The position numbers and the translations under genes are program-made. From the NCBI RefSeq assembly GCF_016808095.1, contig NC_068971.1, forward strand, positions 28,231,631-28,295,630: DNA of 64,000 nt. Reading direction: 5' to 3'. Below are positions 11,538 to 25,454 of the stretch, one piece after another. Each line of letters starts with the position of its first letter. The stretch's first letter is position 1. The notes under the pieces were generated by a model. That model was not told the origin of the DNA. It saw only the letters and a program-made list of their open reading frames with translations, and ran no database searches. This stretch comes from Vigna angularis. Its lineage: Eukaryota > Streptophyta > Magnoliopsida > Fabales > Fabaceae.

Positions 11538-13736
11538 ATTCTTCCTTTTGTTTACCCTTATTTTGATTCTTCATGAATTGGGAAAATATGTCCTTACGCT
11601 TACTCATTTCTATTCTCTCTTGGTTTGTTGAAAAATAATGATTTCTTCAAACATCTTTTAATTTCAAAAGTGGATTGAAAAGGTTTAAGATTTGACCAAA
11701 AGACAATTCTCATATCAGAGAGCTGAGTCAAGAGCTGCTTAAATATAAAAGTTGTCAATTGTTCAATTTTTGCTTCACTGGAACTGATTCTTGTCTGTTC
11801 TGTCATAGGTAACGAGTTGACTGGGAAGTGCATTTTAACAAGAGTGAGTGTTGCACAGTACGAGAAAGACTTGCTTTCAGGTTACAGATCCAGGCATAAT
11901 CAATGTGTTGGGCCTAGGTTTGCTTTCAGTTACCTTACTATTTTTACTATAGTCATCCTTATAGAATATTTTACATTCTCAGCTACTGTTCTTAGAGAAA
12001 TTTTTGAAAATGAAATGAAATGACTATATGATCACTGATATTAAAAGGTTAAATATCTGCAATGCAATTATGTCTGGTTCAATAAATTAACAGAGTTAAA
12101 GTTTATTGGAGAAGTTAAATTTATTTGTAGCTTCATTTTGTGTACTGATGCAGATGGAAAATACCCCTCTGTCCTGAGAAGAAAGGGAGCTTTACACAAG
12201 AAAAAGATATACACTTAGCAGTAGCAGTCATGCTTTTTGGTTACAGGTACTGTATTGTGTTTTATTTAAAAATTTTGGTCACAAAATTTCCTTACGATCT
12301 TAGGTTCTTGTTAAAATTCTTGAACATTCTTATTACAAATAACTCAATAGTCTGGATCCTTCTTTGAAATGGGGTGGATAGACTGAGGAAGAGGATTTAA
12401 AATTAGAAAATGCATGCATTCGAAGACAGGTCCATTCTTAATTGCTGGCATCTAATTTTGGATTTAAGCAACGTGTGGTTGTGTCTCTTCATAAACACTC
12501 ATTGAATAGAAAAAAATAATAATAATTTGACATGTTTTTTTCATATGCAAAGTCATTCCAGTTCCCTTTATTGTATTACTATAACTGAATGAATCCCTTT
12601 ACTTTTAGAGCCTCATTTACTAGAGGAGGCTTGAATGTGGTCAAGAACATAAAAATATTTATTACCTTGTATACTGTGATTGAACTTGGTGGTGAAGGAA
12701 CTTGTAGCAAAGTTGTGTTAGTCTTACAACAACATCAACAATAACTCCCTTGCTAATCTACTAGGTTAAATAATGTTGTTAGCCTAATGAATTTTTTTAT
12801 ATAGTTTCAATATGGATTCCCTAGTTTCGACTATGTGCAATTTTTTCTCCCAAGATTTTATGTCAATTAAGTCCTCTAGAAAATATGCAAAATTAGTGTT
12901 ATATTCTCTTTGTTTCACCATAAAGACATGAAACACATTGTGTTGGACTCCCTGTAAAGTTTTAATGTTTGGTTTTCACATCAATGTTTATAGCAGTTGT
13001 TGGTTTTCTTTCCTTTTTCAATGTTGCAGCCAAGAATGGTTAAAAAGAATGCTTTGCTACTATTTGGGACTTATTACTATAAACAGATTCAGATAAATTC
13101 TTTAATGTGTGTGCAAGTCCACGTACTAAAACAAACCTTAATTCTAAACTATTGGTTGCTAGCAATATATGTTCCATGAAATCTTTTGAGATTGATCACG
13201 TCTTGTTTATATGTAGGTTTTTAAAGACTTTTAATTCAATGCATGACTTTATATGCGTAAATTTTTTATTCAGAGAAAATTATTATTTAATCCTATATAA
13301 GAGGAATTTAAACTAACATGGTGATGAGAAGCTAACAAGAAGTTTCCAATATGTCTCTGATTTGGTATATAACTAACATGTCTTTTTTTTGTAATTATTT
13401 TGGAAAGTATATTTCACTGCATCCTTTGTCTTTGGATTATAAACAAATTTTAAATAATGAGAGAAGATCTATATTTGAGTGTTACCATGTTAGAGCTTTC
13501 ATAGGTATCTGAAGTCTTATTTTCTTCTCTCGCTTCATTTCTTCCTCGTTACGTGTTTTCCTTATTTCTGTCAGAATATGGTGTGGGGCATCTGCATTTT
13601 ATTTTTATTCACTCCTTAATGAATAGCCTAACATATAGCAAATTAGTTGTGGTGTTCACACTTTTGGTGAGTGAAGTGAGATTGAAATGACTTTATTATG
13701 GATATTTTGTCATTGTCATGTTTTATAAACACGCAG
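11538..13736. other. Non-coding or unrecognised sequence upstream of the UXS-like fragment
   Basis: There are several short open frames (for example 11,817-12,023 and 12,997-13,179), none of which resembles a protein I know. I looked for the NAD-binding half of a UXS gene here and did not find it. Confidence 0.5.
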
Positions 13737-13979
13737 GTTATTAAGGAAACAATTGATTCTAGTACTACAATAGAATACAAGTCAAACACTACTCAAGATC
13801 TACATATGAAGAAGCCAGATATTAGCAAAGCGAAAGAAGTGTTGGACTGGGAGCCAAAAATCCCACTTAAAAAATGGTTGCCTCTCACGGTTAATGATTT
13901 CCGAAATCGGATTCTGAACGAAGGCAAAGGTAAAGGGATGAAATTTTCTTTTAGGAAGGAGATTTATTCTGCTTTTCCA
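13737..13979 (+). pseudogene. 3' fragment of a UDP-glucuronate decarboxylase (UDP-xylose synthase) gene
   Basis: After a plausible acceptor (ACACGCAG at 13,729-13,736) the frame reads VIKETIDSSTTIEYK, then KKPDISKAKEVLDWEPKIPL and LPLTVNDFRNRILNE. This matches the C-terminal end of plant UXS enzymes, which convert UDP-glucuronate to UDP-xylose for cell-wall and glycan synthesis (recalled family knowledge). The NAD-binding glycine motif and catalytic Tyr-Lys part are absent upstream. Several normally conserved positions differ, for example LKKWLPL where LREGLPL is usual. The frame ends just after the conserved tail. I judge it a non-functional duplicated fragment. Confidence 0.75.
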
Positions 13980-16722
13980 TTTTAGGCGTATTATAGGCGT
14001 TGGAGGAAGTTAATTAGCTTTTAAAAATGTTACCCTTAGCAACTTAATTGTATATTTATATACAGTATAAAGATCAACTACTATACACGTTATGGTTAAT
14101 TTGTTTAGATGTTCATACTTAACCAGTTATGGTGGTACATAGTTTGCTATTATTAAAACTAGAAAGATATTCAATTGTGTATGTTTTTTTGTTGTAATTT
14201 TTAAGTAGTTTATGATTGATTTATGTAACGCATCAACTCTAAAAGATAATCAGTTTTTACTAATTTGCAATTTGGCATTGTGTTTGACAATTTGACAGTT
14301 GTGTTTTAATCTTATGAGTTATATGAAACTCCTAACTATTGAATGTAAATATGGAATCATTTTTATGAAGTCACAGGGTTACGTATAAATTTTTTTGTAT
14401 GTAATTACATATGAATTTCTTGCATGAATTTCTTCGCATGTAATCAATCATTAATATCCCATAATTGATTACAGGGGAAATATTTTCATAGAACGTCAAA
14501 TTATAATCGATTACACTGAGTGTTTTGGTTATTATATATCACATAGAAGACATCTTGTATATGACAAAATAATTGATTAAATCATTTGTGATGTATATTA
14601 ATAATAATGTATTAAGAATGGAAGATACAAGAGTAAATTAATAATAGAAAAAATAAAAAATATTGAGATGTAAAAGTTATTGACGAAATGGATATGTTCT
14701 CTTATGATTGCATATTTATGCTTTCACTTAACCTTTAATCTTGGACTCTTTATTGATTTTTGTACTTTAAAAGAATGTTTTTATTAGGATTTGTTATAAT
14801 TCAGTTTAGTGAGCATGATATACAAAAACATGTTAAAAATAAATTTTTAGTTGCATATGTTATTTTGATATTTTGATATGTTTTAATACAGTTGCAGCTA
14901 AGTCGAACTCATGGAGGTGTAAAAATAAATTGGTTAAAGTTTCATGACACCTTAAAGATAAGTCTAAGAATAGAAAAAATCAAAATCATAAGAAGTCAAG
15001 CCAAACATTGGATGAAGAAGGCAAGAAAAGTGTGAAAAAGTGACTTAGGGAAGCCCAAAACAGAAAAGAAGATTACAACAACAGAAAATTTGAAAACAAA
15101 GCCTAGTCCAATTTATATATAAAGAGACTTAGGGACATTAAGGGAGCTTAGGAATCCTTAGGGGAACCTAACTTTTTCCTTTCCACCATCACTCACGTTT
15201 TCTTCCTGTATTTTATGTTATTTCTACATTCCATGGACTACTAAGCCTCTAGGTTGATTATGCTCTAATTTCTTAATGGATTCTAAGGTTAGAATGCAAT
15301 AATTGGCTTGTTATTTTTTTTTGTTATTGTTGTGATTTATATTTTTCTATGTCTTTTATCTTTTAATCAAATAAAATTAATGCTTTTTACATTGTAGCAA
15401 ATTTACACGATAAATCTACATAACATATCAATCATATGAGTCATATCAATCATATGAGTCTAAGGGATTTTAATTTTAACTGAGAATCTACTTTGATTAA
15501 ATTTAGAAACTTTCATGTGATTGAATAAGTTTTTGCCACTAATTGAAAATGTACTTTAATTAAAGGTGAAAAATTTAACAATAATTAATCAAGAATTTAC
15601 TTTGGTTAATTAGCTTTTTACTTGATATAAGAGGTAAAAGAATAAACATGATTAGACATCATAATATTTAATTGAGAATTTATTTTAGTTAAATTTACTA
15701 TGATTAACCTACAAAATTATTGTCTTTAATTGAGAATGTACTTTATTTAATAGTGAGATTGCCAACAAATTAATTGAGAATTTATATTAATTAATTTGAA
15801 AATCTACGACAATAATTAATTTAAAAATAATCTTTAAATAACAAATGATGAATACTATTTTGAAAAAGAAGCAAAATCAACCTATTTTCTTTATCATTGT
15901 TTTAATCTTTTTAAATCTTTTTATAATGTTATTTATTTCTTTCTTATGTTATTTTTATTAATCTGTTATTTATTTTATTTATCTTTATATTATTTATTAT
16001 TTTTATTTTATTAACCCTTTTGTATAGTTTTTATAAGAACTAATTTGTTATCGTGTTCGTTTGGAGACGACTTTGGGGTGACTTAACCTTTACTTATCTT
16101 TTGGCTATTATTTAAGCAATTTTGAAGTTGTTATATAAGTATTATTAATTTGATCACTTCAACGACAACATCATCATTCCCCTATGATGACCTTCATTGG
16201 TCCAATTCTGCTTCCCCATGCCACTAACCTTGCACAAGCAACTAGAGAAGTCTTAATTTTGATGTGGACACTTTAACTAGAAACGAGATTAACCGAGCTC
16301 ATCTAATCAGACATCATATGAAAAAGGCTTTATAGAATTTTTAGGGAAGGGTTTAAAAAATATTATATTATTAATATTTTTAAAATATTTCTAGTTCAAC
16401 ACAAACAAGAAAGAATATGAATCAAACTCTAGGAAAGGACAAAAAAAACAAAGAATCCCCCTTAGAGTAACTTTTTCATATTTGAATTTACATACAACGC
16501 ATCTCTAGTGTATCCCGACCTCATTACCATCTTTTTCGATCATTTTGACATTCCTCTTGATGATAAGCCTTTTTTAAAAGTTAAAAGGTCTTTTCAAATT
16601 GGTATTGAAAAATTATAACATCATTTAGTTTTGTTAAAAACATTGATGAATAGTGAGTTCACAAATGTGATGATCCTCACCCAATTCATAATGAACGCAC
16701 ACTTTCTCCACAGCCGCAGGAT
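13980..16722. other. AT-rich sequence with old retrotransposon-like repeats
   Basis: No gene recognised. Between about 15,470 and 15,830 a word of the form TTAATTGAGAATTTACTTT recurs six or more times with drift. The surrounding text (14,960-16,180) has the feel of the non-coding part of an old LTR retrotransposon, but I could define neither ends nor coding domains. Confidence 0.4.
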
Positions 16723-18079
16723 CACTAGTGCAGAAAAGGTCTTTAATGTCACGCGTATAACGTCTGACCACCGAAAATCCAACGTTAAAAATGACCGTTG
16801 GAAATTTCGTAAATAAAAAAATTATTCAAACGTCGGCTATTGAGGGACTCCGACGTCTAAATACGTATACATGCCGGCCTCCTCAAATGGACGCCAAAGA
16901 CATGTTAGAAAATAGAAAATATTATTTTTTATTCGCTTTAGACGTCCGGGATAAGGGGGCCGACGTCTAAAGCCTATTTAGACGTCGGTCCCCCACATTG
17001 AACGCCAAAATGGTCTACTGCAAAAGCTCAAAAGTCACTTTTTGACTTCATTTAGATGTCTGATCCCGCCTCACCGATGTTTAAAGACTATTTAGACGTC
17101 GGCCCGCCACCCCCGAACACCAAATGGCCTGCAGAAGTAGCCCAAAAGTCATTGTTCCATTGTCCTTAGACGTCTGTCAATCAACCCTGACGTCTAAATA
17201 GGCTTTAGACGTCGGCACCCCCAACCTAGACGCCAAATGAGTTCGCCAAAATTAATATTTTAAACCCCTTACACGTTGGCTAGGGAGGGGAGTCGATGTG
17301 TAAAGGCATTTAGACGTTGGCTGGGAGGGGGGCCGACATCTAAAGATCTGCTATTACCAACCCGCGAACGTGAGGCAGTAGTTACGAACATTTACTGTTC
17401 ATCGTCTTCCTCGCATTTTCTCTCCTCCGGATTGCATTTTAGGTACGATTTTCTTCTATTTGCACTGTTTAAAATCATTTTTACTCCGATTACATTATTC
17501 TTCGATGAATTATCTTTCATTTGAATCGATTAAAATGCGTTTTCATTGTGTTTTAGTGCAATTCTTGGCGTGTTCTTGGGCGGAACATGTAGGCCATTTT
17601 TTTTCGCATTTTTGAACGGTGGTGCAGTCTCTAGAACGCTTTCCCACTCTTTCATTTCCCTCCACTACACAGATTTGATTGTGGTCATCCTTGACCACTC
17701 TCATTTCATGTATTTTTGAGACTAATGCGAAATGCTGCCGAAATCTTATCAAATTTATCATGTTAAACTCCTTTGCATGTGTCTTAACAAATTATGAAAA
17801 ATAATTTTCTAAATGGGTAGGGCCTAACCTTGTGAGAGTTAAAAAGTTGAGACTAGTGAAATATATTATGAATATAGTATGGATTGAAGTTGGATGAATG
17901 AACGTCGCATTAGTGAAAAATATGAAAAGGGTGTTTTAGAGTTCTTGCAATATGTTGAACAAAATGCAAAGTCTGAGAATGGTACATATTTTTGTTTTTG
18001 TGTTTATTGTCTTAATCAAGACTTAGACAATATGTGTGGCCATCTATTCATGTTCGGTATATGCATGACCATAATTTAG
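16723..18079 (+). mobile_element. 5' part of a second CACTA transposon
   Basis: The end CACTAGTGCAGAAAAGG at 16,723 is a typical CACTA terminus. It is followed to about 17,350 by many copies of GACGTC-centred words (TTTAGACGTCGG and its reverse), unlike the GGCGGTT words of the element at 3529. The N-terminal exon of a CACTA protein follows at 17,885-18,079. No matching right end was found, so the element is truncated or its 3' end has decayed. Confidence 0.75.
17885..18079 (+). pseudogene. Transposase-associated domain of a CACTA protein (N-terminal fragment)
   Basis: The frame reads SWMNERRISEKYEKGVLEFL, then a cysteine cluster (CFCVYC) and later GHLFMFGICM. The SWM start, the GV-x2-FL pattern, the C-x-C-x2-C cluster and the HL-x3-G-I/F segment match the short domain at the N-terminus of plant CACTA-encoded proteins (known as Transpos_assoc). 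A stop follows directly, and the TNP2-like catalytic part is not seen downstream. Confidence 0.75.
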
Positions 18080-19263
18080 ATTCTTAGTTTCTAACAACTT
18101 AACTTTGTTGTTTTAGGTACATTGACACAATTATTTTGGACTAAGGTCAGTTTTTCATGTACGGATTTATTGAACCTCAAATCATTCAATTTTCTGGTAA
18201 CACACTTGAAACTAACAAAATTATTTGTACATATAGATGGTTGAGTCAAATAGAAACGTATATCTTGTGCCATACATTATAGATGTCACTGAAAGTTTTA
18301 CACTTTTTAATATTGAAGTTTCATGGATTCCATAATTCTCAGGTCAGGCCCAAGATCACGAGATCGCTCAACAAGCAATTTCATGAGTCGTTCAAGTACC
18401 AATTTCAAATAGTAGTTCCAAATTCTTGTAGCAAAATATATACTAGTTGGTCCCAAATTATTAAATGGGACTATTGCAAGACCTCAGTATACACACATTC
18501 CAAACTTAAGTTAGAGTAGTGAGGAACCTATCCACATCACCAGTGACACAGCTTGTCATAGAATCACAACTCGTAGTTTATCCAAAAAGCAAACACATTT
18601 TGGGCAGAAACGCAACTCCTCTCTGTTTTGCAAGAATAATTTATTAATAAATGCCCAAACCCACTTGTAATAACATTCCAACCTTTGACGTATGGGCGGC
18701 TAAGGATGTCCTAATAATTCAGCCTGTGGTCGGTCTGAAAATGATTGTTTCTTTTGTTGAGCAACTTTTTCTTTAATGTATGGACACGCAAATCATCACA
18801 AAATGACAATAAGTTGCACCCAAAATAATGAGCTCATTGTTGCTTAGACAAAGAAACCAGCCTTTCCCATTTGCAGTTCTCTATGTTGGATAGCAGACAA
18901 GGCGATTCCTTAAAGTTTTTGTGGGAAAAACTTATCCAGCTTGGAATACACCTCATCTGTGGGACAGACAGATTGGTATTGCTACCGACCTCCACCGTCC
19001 ACATCAGCCCTTACACTATAATCAAATCAAATCATACAGCTAAATGATTCTCAATTCTTAAATATTTCGATCATTTTTTCATACAAATTTCTAAAATTAG
19101 AAAATATTTATAACTTCAAATTAGTTTATATCAAAATTTTAAAATAAAAATTTTGATAATATATAAAGCTTCAACAATTAACTTATAGATAAATTAATTT
19201 TAAGTTTTTGATAAATTTTTTCTTCTTATTTTTCTCTAATAATTTTATGGTAAAATCATTTAT

Positions 19264-19331
<68 letters not shown>

Positions 19332-22300
19332 CAAATAACGAACCGAACTTTCCGATAAATACTAACTTAGTTTCAATCCTTAAATTTGAAAAAAAAAAAT
19401 CAGTTCCCAAAATTAAATTTAAAAATGATATTTTTGTTTCTAAAATCATATTTAGACTTTCAAATTTAGTGTTTAGACACTAAAATTATATTTTACTAAA
19501 TTTGAGCCACTAAAGTGAGTTCTTTTTTTTTAAATTTGAGGAACTAAAACCATTTATCTTAGAATTTGAAAAGATTAGTATATAAATAAATATTGATAAA
19601 AAAATTAACAAATCGTACAGAGAAACCATAAAGTCCTTTATTATTTTTTTTCTCTTCATCAGTATCCAAACATTATCATTTTATAGCTTCTTCTTTAATT
19701 ACGGGGAAAGAGATTTGATTTCAAATTATGTATAGGAAAACAATTATTAGGACCACTCCGGTTTAAAGTTCAAGTAGGAAAAATCATTGTTTTAGTCTTT
19801 TTACAATAAAAGGTCTTCAAAAAATAAAAATTTAATAGTAATATATCTTATTAGATTAATCGTAAACGTATATTTCAGAATAAAATTTAATTGGATTATT
19901 TTTAATTTTTATTGGTATTAACATTATATTTAATGAGTTAATAAAAATTTTCTATAAATAATATTTTTTTTAAGAAAAAAATTATAATTAGTTATTTTTA
20001 TTGTCTTACTAATCTATTCTGATTTATATCTTGTTTTTTTCTTTATATGTGACTTTTCGTAGAGTCATTATACTCGGTGATTCCTTCTTTCTTTGAACAT
20101 TAATTAGTTTGATACATTAGTCAATATTAGGAGTAGACATCCAGAATCAATCTAAATTCAAATATGTAGATCAGATTTTAGATCTATATCTACTTTTTGC
20201 GAAAAACTAATTTGGATTCTTGGATTAAGGTGTAAATTCAGATCCAAATATTTGGATCAAGATGGAAATCCAAATCCCTTTTTAATGAAACTTAACTTTT
20301 TTTTTTATAAATCTAATTTTAATTTTAAATTTATATTTTAAAAATAAAATAAATAAACCTAATAAATAAATACTTAAAAAAATAAAAATATGTAAAATAA
20401 TAAAAAAATATAATATTATTATTAAAATTAAAGATAATATAAAACTGTTGAATGGTTCTATAACAAATTATTGCAGATACTCTTGAGTTCACAATTAGAT
20501 ACTTCTTTCCCACACGCATAAACCTAGTCTCGATTAAAAGAGAATCACATGCCATAATCGTACGTTTAATACATATTTGTTTGGATTTGAAGATGATCCA
20601 GATGCGAAAATTGGATTTTCCAGATTTTATAATCCATATAAATAAAATAGAAAATCTGGTTTAGAAAAATTATAAAGTATGGATCAAAACTAGAAACCAG
20701 ATTTTGGAATATGAATATTTAGTGGATTATATCATACCAAAACTGGATTAGATCAAACAAATCAATTTCTTTTCTCCTCCTTAGTCAATACTCGTTAGAG
20801 AGAGACCTTCAACAAATATTTTAGGAGTATCAAAATCTATAGATATATAAAATTGTTTGAGGTACCAAATATAAAAAATATATTAAAAAAAATGTAAAAA
20901 TATTCTTTAAATTATTTAATAATATATATATATATAATTTGTTTTTTTATTTAGTGATAACAAATTAAAATCACTATGTTGTATAATTTTGAAAGAAAAA
21001 TGTTTAAACTTTGAAAAACTTTTTAAACATAATAATTTGTTGGGTATTGAAAGATTGGATTTATTTTTAAAATTAAATATCTTAAAAAAAATATAGGATT
21101 GGAGAATGATAAATCAATTAAAATTCTTAATTATATAAAAAAAATTCTAAATGTATATATAACTTAGAGAATGATGTTAACAGTTGTTTTAGTTGAAAGA
21201 AACTTTTCAAGTTAAAGATAACGAAAACTTATTTAAGATGAATAATTTCTTAACAAAAAATTAAAAGGATTAGCCTTGTTATCATTGAAGAAGAAATGTT
21301 AAATGAAATTAATTATGACAATTTAATTGATAATTTTTGTATAAAAAAACTTAAGAATAAATTTTAAATAAAATTATGATATATTTTAAAATTAATTTTT
21401 TTATTAGTAAATAAAAATGTCTCGTTTATAAATTTGCTCCAAATTTGCTCCAAAACCCTTGAGGCATCCATAGTTAGGATTAAATTAAGATACTTTAAAC
21501 ACAACTTAAGACAAAATTTAATTCAAAATAAAGTATTTAATTTAGGATATTATTCCTCTTTATTTCTAATAATTATGAAACTACTTTTCTTAAATTCCTA
21601 AAATTACAATTCACCAATCACATTTGTATAAAATTTAAGAAAGTGTATACCTAAGTGATAATAATAAATTATTTAAAATCAAAAGGACAATGCATTATTA
21701 AACGAATCTTTGGTAACTAGTGCTCTTAGGACATTAGTTAAGAATAATTAATAAATATTGAATTTTACAAAAATTTATAGTTAGTTGTAATATTAAATAA
21801 ATTCTGTCCTTACAAAATCATTTTACTCTATTTAGAGGACAAAGTTATCCAAAGTGTTATAGAACTGAAATCGATAATTTATTTGATATACACAAAAAAA
21901 ATAATAAAATAATTTTAACGTTGTTGTATCTTTCTCTTTCTTTTTATTATAGTTTCTCTTTATTTTTTTAATGTTAATAAGAATAAAATATAACTAAACG
22001 TAAAAAATCTTAAATTAACGTAGAAAGCAACAAACGAAAATAAAAAAAATAAACAACCCAGTATATCAACTAACAAGTAATAAAGTGTTAAATATTAAAA
22101 AAAACAATTAAAATATGAATTTGATACTTCATTCAGATTTTTTTTGTCGACTTATTAAATGATAAGATAAGATCTTTTAGAGAAAATTAGACTATCTAAC
22201 AACTCATGTTTTGAAGTTTAATATATAATACTTAATCAAATATTTTTTATTGAGTAAAACATCTAAGAGATGTGTTTATTAAAAATAATGTTAAATGGAA

Positions 22301-25300
22301 TAAGTGTTTATCTCTATACAAACCATGAAAATAACATTTTATGAAGATAGTGTTTTCCGGCATACATGGTTTAATAAACAATATTTAAACAAACCGAGTC
22401 TAACAAAAGGAAATGTCTAACAAAAGTGTACACCATGTAAAAACACTAACAATACTTACAAAATCCCTTATATGAAAGAAACAAACAATACTTTAATATC
22501 TGACGTTACTAATTATAAAGACTTAAAACTAGCAATATAAGAAATTTAATATAATAGATAAGTGAAGAATGAACCATTACCTAAACTTTTAAGTGAGACA
22601 TTGAATTTAAACTTGCATCTCCAGCTTGCCTTTTTCTTTTTTTTTCTTGCATGATCAAAATTCTGAACAATTAAGGGATATGCAACAATGTAATGTATAG
22701 TACCTTTACACGTTCCACAACTATTTTTAATAGTTATTTTTTATAATTAAAATGCTCATGTTGTGTTTAGAAAACGATTATTGAAATAAAAAAACAAAAA
22801 TTTAATTTTATCTTTAAAAAATTAATTATATAAATTTATAATATTTTAATTAATAAAGTTAATTATTTCAAATCTTAATATAAATATAATGAAATTAATA
22901 ATTATTAATTATGCATTAAACAGTGTCTACTACCTAACATTTGGCAATAAAATTTAAACTTAATTTGATCTCATTAAAATGACAATAAGAGACATTTGTT
23001 TTGATTTTATATATTATAATTTATATTCATATCGTATCAATGTGATATCTAACTTATATTCTTAAATTGTGGATCAAATATAAAAGTAAAAGAAAATCTT
23101 ATAGTGAATGATACAATAAAAATCGATTTAATAAAACTATATTTATTTCATTATATATAAAAAATTAATCTTATATAAAAAAACATATAATCTTCTATCA
23201 ATTTTAATAAATAATGAGATAACGCATTACACTTTACCAAATAATAATTTAGTAAAATAAAAAAAAATTATATTTGCAATAGAATGTCACCATTTATGAA
23301 TACCGAAAAACAGTTGGCATCAAGGTTTTAATACCCAAAATAGCAGCACGCCTTTGAGTTGAAATGCTTGATCAGTGATCACAATTCATATTTATGTCGC
23401 CACTAATGTGATAGATTTGGAGCCATTTATTCATATCCATGTGCTATAGCACTCAAACCATGCTATCATGATTAATGAATATGGATATTTTCGGAGGAAT
23501 ATACGCATAAAGATTTCTAATACGAAAAAAAAAAATCAAATTAGCTTTTTCGTAAATTAAAATTAGTTTACAAAAAAACTTATATCCCCAAATTAATTCA
23601 TATAAACGTATTTAAATTTTTATTTTTAACATTGCTATAAATTAATTTTAACATACAGAAGTCTACTGTATTTTCTTTCTAGATTTTTTTATAAAAAGGA
23701 ACTACGTAATCTTTGCGCATATTCCAAAGCAATCAATTAGAAACATTGTTACTTAATTAGCATTGTCTCCTAGTAATTACTTACGACAATTAATACATGA
23801 CATGAATTTCTTTAAACAGTTTATGCGGAATGGATTTAAAGAAAAAGTATGAAAGATAAAATTCACTTTTTTCAAAGTTAAAATTACTTTATATACAAAT
23901 AAAGTTAAAAATTTGAAAAATCAATAATTATATGAAAAAATTTCCTCCAATTAAAATAGTTATATAAATTTAATTTAATTTATTCATAAATTAATATAAT
24001 AAAATTAAATTAAATTTTTCTAATAGAGATCAATACTCTGAAACTCACTATCCACCTTACCTTCAACGAAGACTAAAAGCATAAAAAACATCTTAGACTG
24101 TTCTTAATGGAAAATAAACTAATATCATATTTAGTATATCTTAAATATTACGTTTATATTAATTTATTTAAATAAATTACTAAGTAACCTAATATTAATA
24201 TAAAAATTTGTACTTATATCTGGGTAAATAAAACTTTAATCAGTCAACAAATTTTGAATAAAATCTATTTGAAAATATTGAAAATTATTCTACAACATTA
24301 GAAACTGGTTTAATCTGATTTTACAACACTAACGTATTTGGAGATCACAATCCCGTTCACTTGCCAACTTTTGTTCAAAATTGATTCAAACTGAGGAACT
24401 ATTGATTCTAAAAGTTACTTGGCTATTGCTTCCGGCACCATATCATAACACTGTCATTCCGGAATTCATTTTCCGGAACATATTAAATCAAATCTGAAAT
24501 TTTTTTTCAGTAGATAATTATCCTACTTTTATTATAAAATGATTTTTAGGAGGTTTTTTGATGGAATGCAGTCAGAAATTTGATAGGGTGCATGAAGTTA
24601 CTTTTTGCAGTTGGGAAGATATGCCTATATTGACTAAAGTATAGCAGCTCCAAAAAAATTACATTGGTAGAAATTCAGGTGTTCACGTTGAGTAAGATCC
24701 TGAAGCTTCACTGACATATAAAACAACATCATTATTTTTGAATTAGAAGTGTTGTTGACATTTATAAATCCATTATTTTTTATTTACAAGTGTTAGAAAT
24801 TAATAATAATATAGTCACACCTCACTGTAAATAATAACGAAACTGTCAAAATTAATTATTACAGGAGATATTGTTCCAATAATAAATTTAGATGATTACT
24901 GAAAGAAGAGCTTAATGGATTTTGTGACATCATGGAATTTAATATATCTATTCGATCGACAAGAATCTCAACTGCACATAAGCCAGCTTCATAAAGATAA
25001 ATAATTATGCTTGCTTTCGGTGTCTGACTAGAACTGTTCAAATACCACAGTCCCGATAATAAAAATTAGAAATTGATTAATTTTTCATGTGACTAATCTA
25101 TCAGCAGGACCATTGCATTCGTGGACTGCTCTTGATATGTTTTAGCGAATTACAAGTGGCACTGTCACTGTTATGGCAATTAGTAATGCTCATATCCAAC
25201 TGTATTAATACACACATGCACACGCTTATGTACTCCAAGTCTGAGTTCAGATTGGAATCTGACGAACTTCTGACAGAGCATACAGAACTGTGCTAGAAAT

Positions 25301-25320
25301 ATAATGTTTTAGGATACGAA
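18080..25320. other. Long AT-rich intergenic region
   Basis: About 7 kb without a recognisable gene. The open frames are short and low in complexity. A CT/TA microsatellite is listed separately. Near 18,340-18,420 a frame with a KITRSLNKQF-like segment faintly recalls the linker after a gypsy pol, too weak to call. Confidence 0.6.
19268..19328. repeat. Compound (CT)n(TA)n microsatellite
   Basis: About 15 CT units are followed by about 14 TA units without interruption. The repeat is likely polymorphic between cultivars. Confidence 0.95.
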
Positions 25321-25412
25321 AGTGAAAGAACACTGTAGAAGATAGTTCGTGTTCAATTCATCAATACTCTTTATGCAACTGCAGCTTCAGCTGAGTTGGT
25401 CAGGTCTGCAAC

Positions 25413-25454
25413 ATGGAAGCTGAAACCAATTCTCCAGAAGATGCATCTTCTGTG
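25413..25454 (+). CDS. Exon 1: start codon and first 14 codons
   Basis: ATG at 25,413 in the context CAACATGGAAGC opens [14 protein letters not shown], followed by a strong donor, GTATGT. The exon ends in phase 0, exactly what exon 2 needs, and its composition (E, S, T, N, P) resembles the rest of the protein. The next coding exon is 3.7 kb away, so transcript evidence would be needed to exclude intervening exons. No stop-free alternative start was seen directly upstream of exon 2. Confidence 0.65.

Noticed and set aside
18340..18520. Possible gypsy pol end
   Set aside because: One weak ITRS-like word without integrase or LTR nearby.
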